From Haematobia irritans (taxonomy: Eukaryota > Arthropoda > Insecta > Diptera > Muscidae), in contig NC_134397.1 of NCBI RefSeq assembly GCF_050003625.1, positions 97,572,162 through 97,636,161 on the forward strand: 64,000 bases of DNA. The letters run 5' to 3'. This document shows, piece after piece, positions 1 to 11,054 of this stretch; position 1 is the first letter of the stretch, and each line of letters starts with the position of its first letter. The notes beneath the pieces are model-generated. The model searched no databases. It worked only from the letters and a program-made list of their open reading frames with translations, and had not been told where the DNA came from. The translations under genes were made by a program, and so were the position numbers.

Positions 1-527
1 AAAGGGCCAACATGCATATATCACCACAGCCTGCTCCAAGATCAACATGGGACATTTCAGTGGACCCATCTTAACTAAAACCTACCTACGTAACCGGAAT
101 TAGCTTATGCAAGCCTTATGCAATTTTGGTTTTTTATTATTTCACATAGGTTTGGCAAAATATCACTAAATATTTTATTTCACATCCAAAACACTAATTT
201 TGGATCACACCTTAAGAAGTGATGCAAATTTAGTTCAACGGCTGTATTTTCGATTAGCAATTTTTTTTTTCTACTGTCAAAAAGTTGAAAAAGTCGAAAA
301 CGTCATATATTTGTCAAAAACGTAAAAACGTAGTAAATGTCAAAAACACTTAAACAATATTCAAACTAAGTTTTTAATATTCCTTAGTACGAAATCGGCA
401 TATTGAAGATTTTTATAATTATATTTTGAAAATTTTATTTAAAATTTGCAATTTTTTGCCAATGAACCAGGCACGTCTGAATCCAAGCTATTCAAATCGG
501 AATTAGCTACAATGTGTGGGCATACAT
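1..527. other. AT-rich stretch without recognised genes
   Basis: I see no convincing coding sequence or named repeat here. The stretch is AT-rich with short homopolymers. Two short similar phrases containing GGAATTAGCT occur near 98-110 and 499-509, hinting at decayed repeat sequence. Confidence 0.5.
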
Positions 528-630
528 CACTGATGTCAGTGTTGCACATTTTAGACATGTCCTGGATAAACGAGTACTTCGTTTCCTTTTAGTCCGTCAC
601 GACTTGGGTATCCAGTAATAAAAGAAAACA
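528..630 (+). repeat. Partial copy of the AGGGCTGTTTTC MITE
   Basis: This piece matches the right part of the MITE seen complete at 16816-17229 and, inverted, at 29646-30062. Shared landmarks are GTCCTGGATAAACGAGTAC, CCTTTTAGTCC and GGTATCCAGT followed by AAAAGAAAACA. The left end and the terminal CAGCCCT are missing, so it is a truncated relic of a non-autonomous terminal-inverted-repeat element. Confidence 0.7.
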
Positions 631-1460
631 AACCTATTATATTCTGGATTGAAAACATTTTAAACACCGAAAAAATTTCCGTATTAGAATTAACGTTAAA
701 TATAACTTATTTATACATATTGCAAAAAAAATTATTTGTTTATAGTTATGTTCTTTATTTATTTTTTTCGAAATTTTCCACAGCCCAATGAAATTTTCCT
801 TTTTTTAAGTATGTCACAAACATTTTATGAACTAAACGTGGGTATAAAGTTCAATGACCGTACACATAAGTTCAATATGAACTTAGGCAGAAAAAAATTT
901 CGTTCGATTCCCAAAATTAGTAAAAATGAACTACTGTGTGGTTAAAATGGTCATGATTTGACACCAAAGATTTTCTTCTTTACTTTTACTTAATTTTAGT
1001 GGTTCACTTTGGGTTTAGTGAACTACCCGAATTTATTCTGATAATTGGTTGATAGTTTTGCTGCAAGTAGAGGATGCTGATGAAGAATGTGCTAATTCCC
1101 ACACGTGCAGTCCAACCATCTTACAGTCTATAGGCTTCGGCCAAATAAATTTGACAAACATTCTTTTTCTCTGTTGGTTAAGCTACTCTTGTAGTTTAGT
1201 CGATGGTTATAAACTGAGATCAAAACAACAAATATTTAATTTTTAATTTTTCTTCTATGAAAAGATGTAAATTCGTAAGTTGTAGTTAAAAAGTGCAACA
1301 AGGCATTAAATATTCCTGGTTTTAACAACGCTTTGTGGAAATCTCAAAATGTAGAGTATAATTTAGTTCAATTTTCGCACGATGTAGTTCATTCTTACTA
1401 CAATACAGTTTACTTTTTTCTGTGAACAAAAATGATTGAACCAACATTTGTTAAGTGTGC
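631..1460. other. AT-rich intergenic stretch
   Basis: Short open frames at 736-945 and 1049-1246 show no recognisable domain, no splice context and ordinary AT-rich composition. I do not call a gene here and see no clear repeat. Confidence 0.5.
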
Positions 1461-1893
1461 AGAGCTCGACCGAAGGATCGGCTTTGACGTTCGGCCAAAA
1501 ATCTATAATCGGTTTTCGGCGTTAAGAAGCTTTTTGAATTATGTACTTTATATTGTACTGTCCCAGAGTTGAATTTATCTCAAACAAGACGCCCAGTACA
1601 AATAAAACGTCAAAAATTATAAAAAAATCCTTTTTTGTGATTATAATATAAAACTACTGAATTTTGAATTCTAAAAAGACAGTTAGCTCTAAAAGAATAG
1701 TATAAGACATGGACTGAATTAGATTTCATTCTTGTTTTTTATGCCTTTGTTGAATAAAATATGCTAATATTGAACTAAAACACACAAAATTTTTTTAATT
1801 ACAAATTTCAGGAAAATAATCGGTTTCAGCCGATTAATGCTGTTTGTGCCGAACATCGGCTTCGGCCAAAAAATCCTGCTTCGGTCGAGCTCT
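1461..1893. mobile_element. hAT-like non-autonomous DNA element (433 bp)
   Basis: The left end AGAGCTCGACCGAAG and the right end CTTCGGTCGAGCTCT are inverted copies of each other. The adjoining sub-terminal repeats around GGATCGGC/TTCGGCCAAAAA also mirror. There is no coding capacity. The flanks carry similar AGTGTG (1454-1459) and AGTGTA (1894-1899) words, a plausible imperfect target duplication. CAGAG-type ends and a longer duplication suggest the hAT superfamily; the superfamily is inferred. Confidence 0.65.
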
Positions 1894-1997
1894 AGTGTAG
1901 AGCTTTTAGGAAATTATGAAGCGAAGGATTTGAAGGAAAAAAATTGAACAACTTGAGGATCTCTATATGGCAGGAATGCGAAGTAGAGTGGAGTGTA

Positions 1998-2551
1998 CAG
2001 TAATCCCTCGATTTACGTCGTGACTCGTTCCAGAATTTGACGACGTTAATCGAAACGACGAAAACCGAATTGAAGATTGCTCATACCTACACCTAAGTCC
2101 ATTTAATTATGTATGTGTGTGTACATAATAAAAAACTTAAAAAAAATAAATATAATTTTCATAAAATGTAAGTAAATAAATATATATATACATATATACA
2201 AAAATATAATATAAACAAAAAAACTAACAATTCATTATTCAAAAATATCAGGGTTTAAAAATTAAGTGCATAAACAAATGAAAAACCGTTACGTTGTATA
2301 CATATAAAAAAACATCGCCTGATCGACAATTGCGTTATATATGCAATATCAATCAGAATTTGACGAATTTTCGGTAAGAATTTCAGAAATAAATGCTTCG
2401 ATGTCATCATCGTTGGTACCTATTTCACTTATGGAAGGCGTTTCTGACAAAGCTGGCAAAAAAACTCGACGACGCAAACCGAAGTTGACGAAAAAATTTG
2501 ACGACGTAAATCGAAACAACGTAAACCGAGACGAAGTAAATCGATGGATTT
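1998..2551. mobile_element. pogo/Tigger-like non-autonomous element
   Basis: The element begins TA|CAGTAATCCCTCGATTTACG at 1996 and ends with a degraded inverted copy around 2528-2551 (ACGAAGTAAATCGATGGATT). CAG-starting ends next to a TA dinucleotide and the CCCTCGATTTACG word are typical of pogo/Tigger elements of the Tc1/mariner superfamily. A 70-codon frame at 2341-2553 may be the last part of a transposase reading into the right terminal repeat, but it lacks any catalytic motif. At about 550 bp this is an internally deleted derivative. Confidence 0.65.
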
Positions 2552-2673
2552 AAAAGAAAAATACACATTTTAAGCAAAAATGTAACTTTTTTCAGGTCTG
2601 AGGCAAACTATAGTATTATTGTAAACATGGCGACGATATTTCCTTTTTATTGCGTTTGTTATATTTAAACAAT

Positions 2674-2800
2674 TCACCCCTACTGAGTTACAGGGCATAA
2701 TATGTTTATGCATTTGTATGTAACGTCAAGAAGGACAAGTCTGAGACTCATCGTTTATTATACTGATCTTATAATTGAATTTTGATTTAGCGATGTACGT
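2674..2800 (-). repeat. End fragment of interspersed repeat family R
   Basis: The words CAGGGCATAATATG, GCATTTGTATGTAACGTCAAG and CTCATCGTTTATTATACTG match the terminal part of a repeat widespread in higher flies, here called family R. Other pieces in this window lie at 3525-4850, 7283-7475, 10917-14797 and 28213-29287. It is non-coding and unclassified. Confidence 0.6.
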
Positions 2801-2883
2801 CTATCTGCAGTCTCACAGTGGTTCCAAAACGCTTTTTTGGAAAGAATTCTGAAACTGTTGAACTGATAAAGATATCAAATTTC

Positions 2884-2885
<2 letters not shown>

Positions 2886-2915
<30 letters not shown>
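2886..2915 (+). repeat. Poly-T tract of 30 bases
   Basis: An uninterrupted run of 30 T. It could be the A-tail of a minus-strand retroposed sequence, but no clear body or target duplication is visible beside it. Confidence 0.9.
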
Positions 2916-2916
<1 letters not shown>

Positions 2917-2975
2917 AAATTCCAAATTGTGGAGTCCAGAACTTTTAATCTAAGCAAACAGATACATAATTTGTA

Positions 2976-3004
2976 TACCATAAACCACATAGTGGTCAGG
3001 GTAT
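2976..3004. repeat. Hairpin ATACCATAAACCAC...GTGGTCAGGGTAT
   Basis: A short imperfect inverted repeat nearly identical, in opposite orientation, to 35085-35114. The same hairpin shape (GGGTAT/ATACCC flanking CCAC/GTGG) marks the end of family R at 28216-28245. It probably marks a terminus of a related repeat. Confidence 0.55.
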
Positions 3005-3416
3005 AACTTTGATCTGCCAAAAATTGTGCCTACCAGAAATATTGGTTTCAGATATAAAATAACACCCCCTGAGGCGATCTATCGCTTGGTGTCCGGCGGC
3101 ACAGAGTCATCGTAAAACACGATTTTTTTGAAAATTCGCCTTATTTTCATCGATATATTTTGAAACACGTTTGGTCGTAATCTCAATACCTTGCATTCAA
3201 GTACCAACAACGATATAATCGGACATTTCTAGTTAGAGATATGATTCGTTTAGTGAAAAATGCCGAAAAACTAAAAATAACGGGATATCTCAAAAACTGT
3301 TCCATAAAAAAATTTAAACTTCATTTTCGAATTCAGCAGATCAATAAATGTCACCTCTCTATACATGGACATTTTCAGTGTGAACTAGTGTAATCGATGA
3401 TGATGATTTCCGCAAT

Positions 3417-3450
3417 AACCGCCCTAAAGGAAAAGTCCTTTAGGGCGGTT
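3417..3450. repeat. Perfect 15-bp-arm hairpin with 4-nt loop
   Basis: AACCGCCCTAAAGGA (3417-3431) is followed by loop AAAG and the exact reverse complement (3436-3450). It is much more GC-rich than its surroundings. The sequence just after it (TTTTACACAT, CACAGAGATATAAAAT at 3460-3505) resembles the tandem repeat at 14798-15245. Function unknown. Confidence 0.85.
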
Positions 3451-3524
3451 TGTGAAATAGTTTTACACATATAAAGACCTCTTTTCACAGAGATATAAAA
3501 TTAAAAAGGTTTATATTCCAACAA

Positions 3525-4850
<1,326 letters not shown>

Positions 4851-5239
4851 GGTAAAGAATCGTATGATTCGACTTGTTCAAAACATCTACCTAGCTCCCC
4901 TAATATTTTCTTCTTTAGTAGCATTATTTTGTATTTTTGACCTGAAATAGTTATAAGGACCTAAAAAAGGATGGATTAAACGTACCGAATCAACTGCGTC
5001 TCGAGTTATAAACAGTGAAGTAGAAGAAAACCTCGGACTGCACCAAAAGATCACAGAAAAAATGTTCACCAAAATATATCCATAATATTTTGATAGTATT
5101 AAATAACCTTCTTTGTGGCCAGCAAATGTACGAATTAGACTATTTAATTTTTTTTTTTTTCAAAGTATTCCAAGAGTAAATCTAGTGAAGCAAACACATA
5201 CTTTCACTCAATTAGCATTTATTTTCAAAATGTATCTGG
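4851..5239. other. AT-rich spacer, nothing recognised
   Basis: No supported gene or repeat family. A short minus-strand frame at 4887-5072 has no recognisable domain. A T-run lies at about 5149-5160. Confidence 0.4.
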
Positions 5240-5802
5240 AATGCGAATCGCACAAGAGGTGTTTAATGAATTCCTATTCCTCCGCATCATGACAGCCCAT
5301 ACAGTAGTCATTATACTTCGCTCCAATAGTTTTTGCAATCATAACAGCCTTCTCACGCAGTATTAGCTTCCAGGTAGCCAGAGGCATGCCAACAAATTCT
5401 AGTTCCCCTCCAATATGTAAGGTAGCTTTGGTAACTCATCCGCTTCGCAGTTCACCGGTATGTTCCTAGGGCCAAGCACCCATAGTATTAGTAGTTGAAT
5501 AATGTACTGCGCAGCCATCTCGTTGAGATTTGCGGCAGTCGAAGGCTGTTTTCGAGTTAAGTAACACAGAGTCCAAGGATTTTATTGCAGATTGACTGTC
5601 TGAGTATATATTAATGCCAACATTTGTTGGAACATTACTTCTCAACCAATTCGCCAACTCTCTTATTGCCAATATTCAGGCCTGAAAAACACTACATTGG
5701 TTAGGTAGTCTTTTCGCTATTCGGTGTTCCCCGTCTTTAGAATTACTCCGAAACGTACTTGTCCATCCAATTTGGAGACATCGGTGTAGAAATCTTTATA
5801 AC
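5240..5802 (-). pseudogene. LINE family L fragment: RNase H and C-terminal part
   Basis: Reading leftward, the strand encodes remnants of the ribonuclease H domain of family L ORF2: NIYSDSQSAIKSLDS (the active-site Asp region), then the C-terminal stretch that normally ends in a CxxCH...H...C zinc-binding motif (CHDAEE region near 5280). Compared with the long copy at 48772-52376 it lacks several hundred bases near 5338 and carries frameshifts near 5510 and 5680. It is a dead fragment of a non-LTR retrotransposon with no 5' part. Confidence 0.85.
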
Positions 5803-5919
5803 GTTTATTTAGTTTACTTATTTATCCAACATATATAATACAAAAAGTCTTATGAGCAATAAAACTGTATTACGTAGCATATAAATCCTGAGTATCAATA
5901 TGTAACATTCAATGATAAT

Positions 5920-6510
5920 AATATCTATCCTAATTAATAATAAAAACTTGTATAATAAAAAATAATTCCATATAATGATTATAATACCTTAAAATTATTA
6001 TAATAATAAGATGTAACCATCGGAAATCGCGAATTAGTATATAGCAAACATAAGGATGGGAATAATTACAAAAATGATGCAAGATTTTACGACGAAACAC
6101 ATTATTACTATGGGAGAAAATACGCAAGTCAAATGGCAGAAAATTCCAACACCTGGCAATCCTAACAACAAAGGATCTCATAAACATCGAATTTCGATTG
6201 AGTGGCACACAAATCTTTGGAGTACGTGTCGACCTACTAACCACGAAGTTCCAGCACAGTTCGTGAGGTTTACCATCCCTGACTACTTTATAAAAGGTGT
6301 ATAGCATACCATACCTTACAAAGTCTTCAAGACTACATACCACATAATCACATGACAAGAGATGTGATTACGCATTCGAACCCTATACACAAAACGGACA
6401 ATTGAATTCACAAGTCTCTTCATAGAGAGCATATATCTTTCAATCGTACCAGAGTGCACTTCGAGACCATACATCACTTGAGACATCAGCATATTCCCAG
6501 AGGTTTGTGT
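5920..6510 (-). pseudogene. CR1-like LINE fragment, ORF2 C-terminus
   Basis: Two overlapping frames read leftward: first the stretch YGLEVHSGTIERY...LVNSIVRFVY, then EDFVRYGMLYTFYKVVRDGK...RSTRTPKICVPLN...RIARCWNFLPFDLR. This is the typical region after the reverse transcriptase in CR1/Jockey-type ORF2 (compare YGVEIFGN and RLWNNLPTHIQ in the CR1-like element at 57277-58731), but it is a different family. A frameshift near 6340 separates the frames. The 3' end runs into an ATAATAATA-type tail near 5985-6010. It joins family L sequence abruptly at about 6510. Confidence 0.75.
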
Positions 6511-7282
6511 GCTCCACGTCGCACTGTTGGGAATTAGAGTTTCAAACTTTTCGTCAAAAAGCTGTTTCGCCAGAGAGTAACCCAACACGTTTGGCACATT
6601 TGGCTGAACCGAACTGTGATCGTGCGTTTTTGTTCCTTCCGTAATCTGGAAGCCTCGGACGTATTCTCAATACTGCTACAGTAATCATTCCATGAGTTGT
6701 GCTGAGCCCTTCTCAGTTCTTGCTTATACCCTCTCAGATGCATATTGTAAGCTCTGATGGACTTTGCTTTGTTAAAGAGCTTCTTGCAGGATTTCCTCAT
6801 ATTAACTTACCACCATGGCGGTCGATTTTCCCCCTTGGCTTTCCTCTAGGGCATTCAACTTTCCTCACATTTGGCGGAAATATGGTCTTTGAAGTACGAT
6901 CTGCTAATTTAAAACTGACGTAGCGAAGATCTGAGAAGCTACATTCCCTCAAAACTTGCCACTCAGATATCTGTTGTTCAGTTCCGGATTGGCCAAGGTG
7001 ACGTCCAAGACCTCTTGCGGTTTGGGTGACGAAGGTTGGTGCATCTTCCTTATTGCAAACTACCAGCTTAGTACGCAAGATAAAGTCTACTACTCTCCTC
7101 TTTCATTAGTATCACTAATGAGTTTTGTCTTTGTTTTCAGTGACTCCTCAACCAAGGCCCTAACGGCACATGGAGGCATCTCCCTGTCATGTCCCATGTA
7201 GACTGAAGATACCCAATATTTTTATTTGGCTATTTCTAACCTGGCATTGCACATTGAAGGAAGCAGAAACATGTTAACTCCT
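6511..7282 (-). pseudogene. LINE family L fragment: endonuclease end, RT deleted
   Basis: Reading leftward the piece carries part of the ORF2 endonuclease (RTKLVVCNKEDAPTFV; SDLRYVSFKL, corresponding to the SDHRYISF catalytic segment of the intact copy, with His changed to Leu). It continues through the linker (KLFNKAKS, SSIENTSEASRLRK) and then jumps straight to the sequence after the reverse transcriptase (VLGYSLAKQLFDEKFETLIPNS). The whole polymerase is deleted. Several frameshifts. Defunct. Confidence 0.85.
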
Positions 7283-7475
7283 CGAACTTTACCTGCCTGC
7301 AAACAAAAGACGAATCTATGCCAACTTTCAGAACAATATGTTAGCTCCATTATTGAAGACGGCAGCGTGATTACAACAGACAGACGGATGGTTATAACGT
7401 CTTAGAATTTCTCCATGATCAAGAATATATAGACTTTATATAGTCGGAAATCGGTATTTAATAATAATTAATAAT
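7283..7475 (+). repeat. Family R / fly interspersed repeat fragment
   Basis: The words ACAACAGACAGACGGATGG, CGTCTTAGAATTTCTCC and GATCAAGAATATATAGACTT are characteristic of fly family-R-type repeats. Non-coding. It fills the space between two LINE fragments. Confidence 0.6.
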
Positions 7476-7489
7476 AATAATACTAAGCT

Positions 7490-7640
7490 AACAGGTTAGG
7501 TTAGGTTAGATGGCAGCCCAATGTATCAGGCTCACTTAGACCATTCAGTCCATTGTGATACCACAGTGGTAAACTTCTCTTTTATCACTGGGTGCTGCCC
7601 GATTTCATGTTAAGCTAAATGGCAAGGGACCTCGTTTTTA
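7490..7640 (-). repeat. 3' end of a LINE with GGTTAGGTTA tail
   Basis: Starts (plus view) GGTTAGGTTAGGTTAGATGG, followed by the conserved CTCACTTAGACCATTCAGTCC and TTGTGATACCACA also found at the 3' ends at 34890-34959, 36711-36781 and 48629-48710. Beyond about 7570 it differs from family L (TGGGTGCTGCCCGATTTCATG), so this 3' UTR seems to belong to a sister LINE family sharing the same tail. Confidence 0.7.
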
Positions 7641-7680
7641 TAGCCGGTGAACCGTCTCCGAAGCGTGGAAAGACTCAAAA
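7641..7680 (+). mobile_element. 40-bp scrap of the Himar-like mariner
   Basis: The segment GTGAACCGTCTCCGAAGCG and the following GGAAAGACTCAAAA match, with about one difference, positions 10364-10397 of the mariner transposase at 9648-10914. No other part of a mariner is present. It sits exactly between a LINE 3' UTR and a family L ORF2 fragment, like filler DNA at a repair junction. Confidence 0.7.
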
Positions 7681-9645
7681 AATTGCAATTCTCCCATCGA
7701 ACATTTGCCATCATAACAGCCTTCTCACGCAGCATGAGCTCTCAGGTAGCCAGGGGCATACCAACAGATTCTAGAGTCCAAGAATTTTATTGCAGGTTGA
7801 CTGTCTGAGTATATATTAATGCCCACATTTTTTGGAACATTACTTCTCAGCCAATTCGCCACCTCAGCCTGAAAAACACTACAGTGATTAGGTAATCTTT
7901 TCGCTATTCGAAGTTCCAGATCATTAGAATATACTATGAAACCCAATTATCCATCCAATTTGGAGCCATCAGTGTAGAAATCTATATATTCTTTATTCCC
8001 CCGGGTGTGCACCACGCTTCACTGTTGGGGATTAGAGTCTCAAACTTTTCGTCGAAAAGTGGACTCGCCAAAGTGTAATCCACTACGTTAGACATCTGGC
8101 ATTATTTTGAGGACCGAACTGTGACCGTAACTTTTTTCCGACCAAAGCGATAGCTCGCGCAACCGTACAGCCGTTGTTGCAGCTGACTGTTTGGCCAAAA
8201 TGTCTAAAGGCAATAGATGCAGCATGACATTAAGGGAATTTGTTCCTGTCTTGCTGAATGCGCCTGAGATACACAAGCACGCCATACGCTGAACTTTGTC
8301 TAAACTTGTCGGCTGGTGAAGTGCCGGCCACCAGACTACAACACCATGTAGCATTATAGGTCTAACCACTGCCGTGTATAGCCAATGCACAATTTTTGGT
8401 TTTAGTCCCCACTTTTTTCCTATTGCCTTTTTGCACGAGTACAAAGCTACCGTTGCTTTTCTCGCCCTTTCTTCAATATTAAGCTTAAAATTCAGCTTCC
8501 TGTCCAAAATAACGCCAAGGTATTTTGCACACTCACCAAAGGGAATTTCAATACCCCCTAAGAAAATGGCCTAACAGTGGGAGTTTTGCGATCTTTGCAG
8601 TACATGACTAGTTCTGTCTTTGCAGGATTTATCCCAAGACCATTCTCTTTCGCCCATTTCTCAGTCATCCGGAGGGACCTCTGAATAATATCTCTAATTG
8701 TGGATGGGAATTTTCCCCTGACTGCCAGAGCCACATCATCTGCGTATGCCACCACTTTTATCCTTTCTTTTTCTAGAGTAACCAGAAGGTTATTTATAGC
8801 AACATTCCAAAGAAGAGGTGATAGAACTCCTCCTTGGGGAGTGCCTCTGCTCACATACCTTTGTATGTTTGCTTGTCCTAGTGTGGCTGAAATACGTTCG
8901 TCTAACAGCCTAAGTATACATGGATCAACATTCAGAGTTGTCAGTCCATTTAATATCGAGCTCGGATGGACATTATTGAACGCCCCTTCGATGTCTAGAA
9001 ACGCCACAATTGAGTATTCTTTGACAGATAGTGAGCTTTCAATAAAGCTGACTAGTTCATGTAATGCGGTCTCAGTAGACCTGCCCTTCAAGTATGCATG
9101 CTGTCGTTTCGAGAACAAACTAGAATCGATGCTAGTTCTAAGATAAATATCTATCATCCTCTCCAGAGTCTTAAGTAAGAATGAGGATAAGCTGATTGGT
9201 CGGAAATCCTTCGCCCTCGAGTGAGAGGCTTTTCCCGCTTTAGGTATGAAAACGACTTTTGTTTCCCTCCACTTTCCTGGGATATATGATAAGTTTATAC
9301 ATCCTTTATATATCGCCGACAACCAGGGGATAATTTTGTCTGTCACTGCTTGTAACTCCGCCGGAGTAATTCCATCAGGTCCGGGGGATTTGAATGGTCC
9401 AAAGCTATTTAAAGCCCATCTTATTCTAGATTCCGATACAATTTCCTCGATAGGAAACGACCGCTGAGCCACTGTGGCACCGCCAGAACCTGGTTCAACC
9501 GTCTGATTTCCAGGAAAATGTGTGTCCAATAGTACCTCCAGCGTATCCTCACTGGACGTTGTCCAATTGCCCTCCAATGTTTTAATGAAACCTGGAGCGG
9601 TGTTGGTGGATGCTAGAACCTTCCGTAGTCTGGAAGCCTCGGACG
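7681..9645 (-). pseudogene. LINE family L ORF2 fragment (RT to RNase H), broken
   Basis: Non-LTR retrotransposon polyprotein, reading leftward. The segment 9640-8558 is one long frame (about 360 codons) holding the reverse transcriptase: KSPGPDGITPAELQ, DFRPISLSSFLLKTLERM, FLDIEGAFNNVHPSS, GTPQGGVLSPLLW and the catalytic YADDVAL box. The next frames (8507-8088, 7946-7725) cover the thumb region and the RNase H stretch (NIYSDSQPAIK). It is broken by frameshifts near 8560 and 8090 and by a deletion around 7770. A few codons are lost near 8905 (DER in place of DELLMKRR). The 5' end stops exactly at the TA target of the mariner at 9648. No endonuclease or ORF1 remains. Confidence 0.9.
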
Positions 9646-9647
9646 TA

Positions 9648-10914
9648 ACAGGTTTGCTGATAAGTCCCCGGTCTGACACATAGATGGCGTCGCTAGTATT
9701 AAATACATATTATTTTTATATAGTACCAACCTTCAAAAGATTCGAGTCAAAATTTGACGTCTGTAAGTCAATTAGTTTGTGAGATAGAGCGTCTTTTGTG
9801 AAGCAACTTTTGTTATTGTGAAAAAAATGGAAAAAAAGGAATTTCGTGTTTTGATAAAAAACTGTTTTCTGAAGGGGAAAAAATACGTTGGAAGCAAAAA
9901 CTTGGCTTGATAATGAGTTTCCGGGCTCTGCCCCAGGGAAATCAACAATAATTGATTGGTATGCAAAATTCAAGCATGGTGAAATGACCACGGAGGACGG
10001 CGAACGCAGTGGACGCACGAAAGAGATGATTACCGACGAAAACATCAAAAAAATCCACAAAATGATTTTGAATGACCGTAAAATGAAGTTGATCGAGATA
10101 GCAGAGGCCTTAAAGATATCAAAGGAACGTGTTGGTCATATCATTCATCAATATTTGGATATGCGGAAGCTCTGTGCAAAATGGGTGCCGCGCGAGCTCA
10201 CATTTGACCAAAAACAACAACGTGTTGATACTGAGCGGTGTTTGCAGCTGATAACTCGTAATACACCCGAGTTTTTCCGTCGATATGTTACAAAGGATGA
10301 AACATGGCTCCATCACTACACTCCTGAGTCCAATCGACAGTCGGCTGAGTGGACAGCGACCGGTGAACCGCCTCCGAAGCGTAGAAAGACTCAAAAGTCC
10401 GCTGGCAAAGTAATGGCCTCTGTTTTTGGGATGCGCATGGAATAATTTTTATCGATTATCTTGAGAAGGGAAAAACCATCAACAGTGACTATTATAAGGC
10501 GTTATTGGAGCGTTTGAAGGTCGAAATCGCGGCAAAACGGCCCCATATGAAGAAGAAAAAAGTGTTGTTCCACCAGGACAACGCACCGTGCCTCAAGTCA
10601 TTGAGATCGATGACAAAAATTCATGAATTGGGCCTCGAATTGCTTCCCCACCCATCGTATTCGCCAGATCTGGCCCCCAGCGACTTTTTCTTGTTCTCAG
10701 ACCTCAAAAGGATGCTCGCAGGGAAAAAATTTGGCTGCAATGAAGAGGTGATCGATGAAACTGAGGCCTATTTTGAGGCAAAACCGAAGGAGTACTACCA
10801 AAATAGTATCAAAAAATTGGAAGGTCGTTATAATCGTTGTATCGCTCTTGAAGGTAAGTATGTTGAATAATAAAATTTTTCTTTGTTAGACCGGGGACTT
10901 ATCAGCCAACCTGT
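9648..10914 (+). mobile_element. Himar-like mariner element (irritans subfamily), 1267 bp
   Basis: Terminal inverted repeats ACAGGTTTGCTGATAAGTCC (left) and GGACTTATCAGCCAACCTGT (right) differ by a single base in the last 20 positions. TA dinucleotides flank both sides (9646-9647, 10915-10916), the mariner target duplication. Length and ends match the irritans subfamily, typified by Himar1 of the horn fly. The two flanks belong to unrelated repeats (LINE family L at left, family R at right), so the TA flanks need not come from one insertion. Confidence 0.95.
9827..10870 (+). pseudogene. mariner transposase, two frameshifts
   Basis: A cut-and-paste transposase with N-terminal helix-turn-helix DNA binding and a D,D34D catalytic core. 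Translation starts at the ATG at 9827 (MEKKEFRVLIK). An extra A in the run at 9880-9885 shifts the frame after GKK. The body continues in the frame 9888-10445 (WLDNEFPGSAPGKST; WVPREL; TKDETWLHHYTPE, containing catalytic Asp 1). A missing T near 10427 shifts it again, and the last part is 10440-10870 with FHQDNAPC (Asp 2) and YSPDLAPSDFFLF (Asp 3). WVPREL and YSPDLAPSDFF are signature mariner motifs. Catalytic residues are all kept, and the only obvious lesions are the two one-base indels, so this is a fairly young dead copy. Confidence 0.93.
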
Positions 10915-11054
10915 TATGGGAGCTATATCTAAATCTGAACCGATTTCTTCCAAAATCAATAGGGTTCTATTCTAATCCAAAACAGAAACTTGTGCCAAAT
11001 TTTAAGTCGATTGACAAGCAAATCTTAGCAAAACTCTGGCTTCTGGGGCTATAT

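Noticed and set aside
7490..7520. GGTTAGGTTAGGTTAG as a telomeric or interstitial telomere repeat
   Set aside because: It is the 3' tail of LINE copies, followed each time by the same LINE 3' UTR.
8700..9146. Long open frames antisense to LINE reverse transcriptase (also 32895-33374, 38915-39187, 50345-50794)
   Set aside because: They are shadows of the real sense frames and recur only because the LINE copies are alike.
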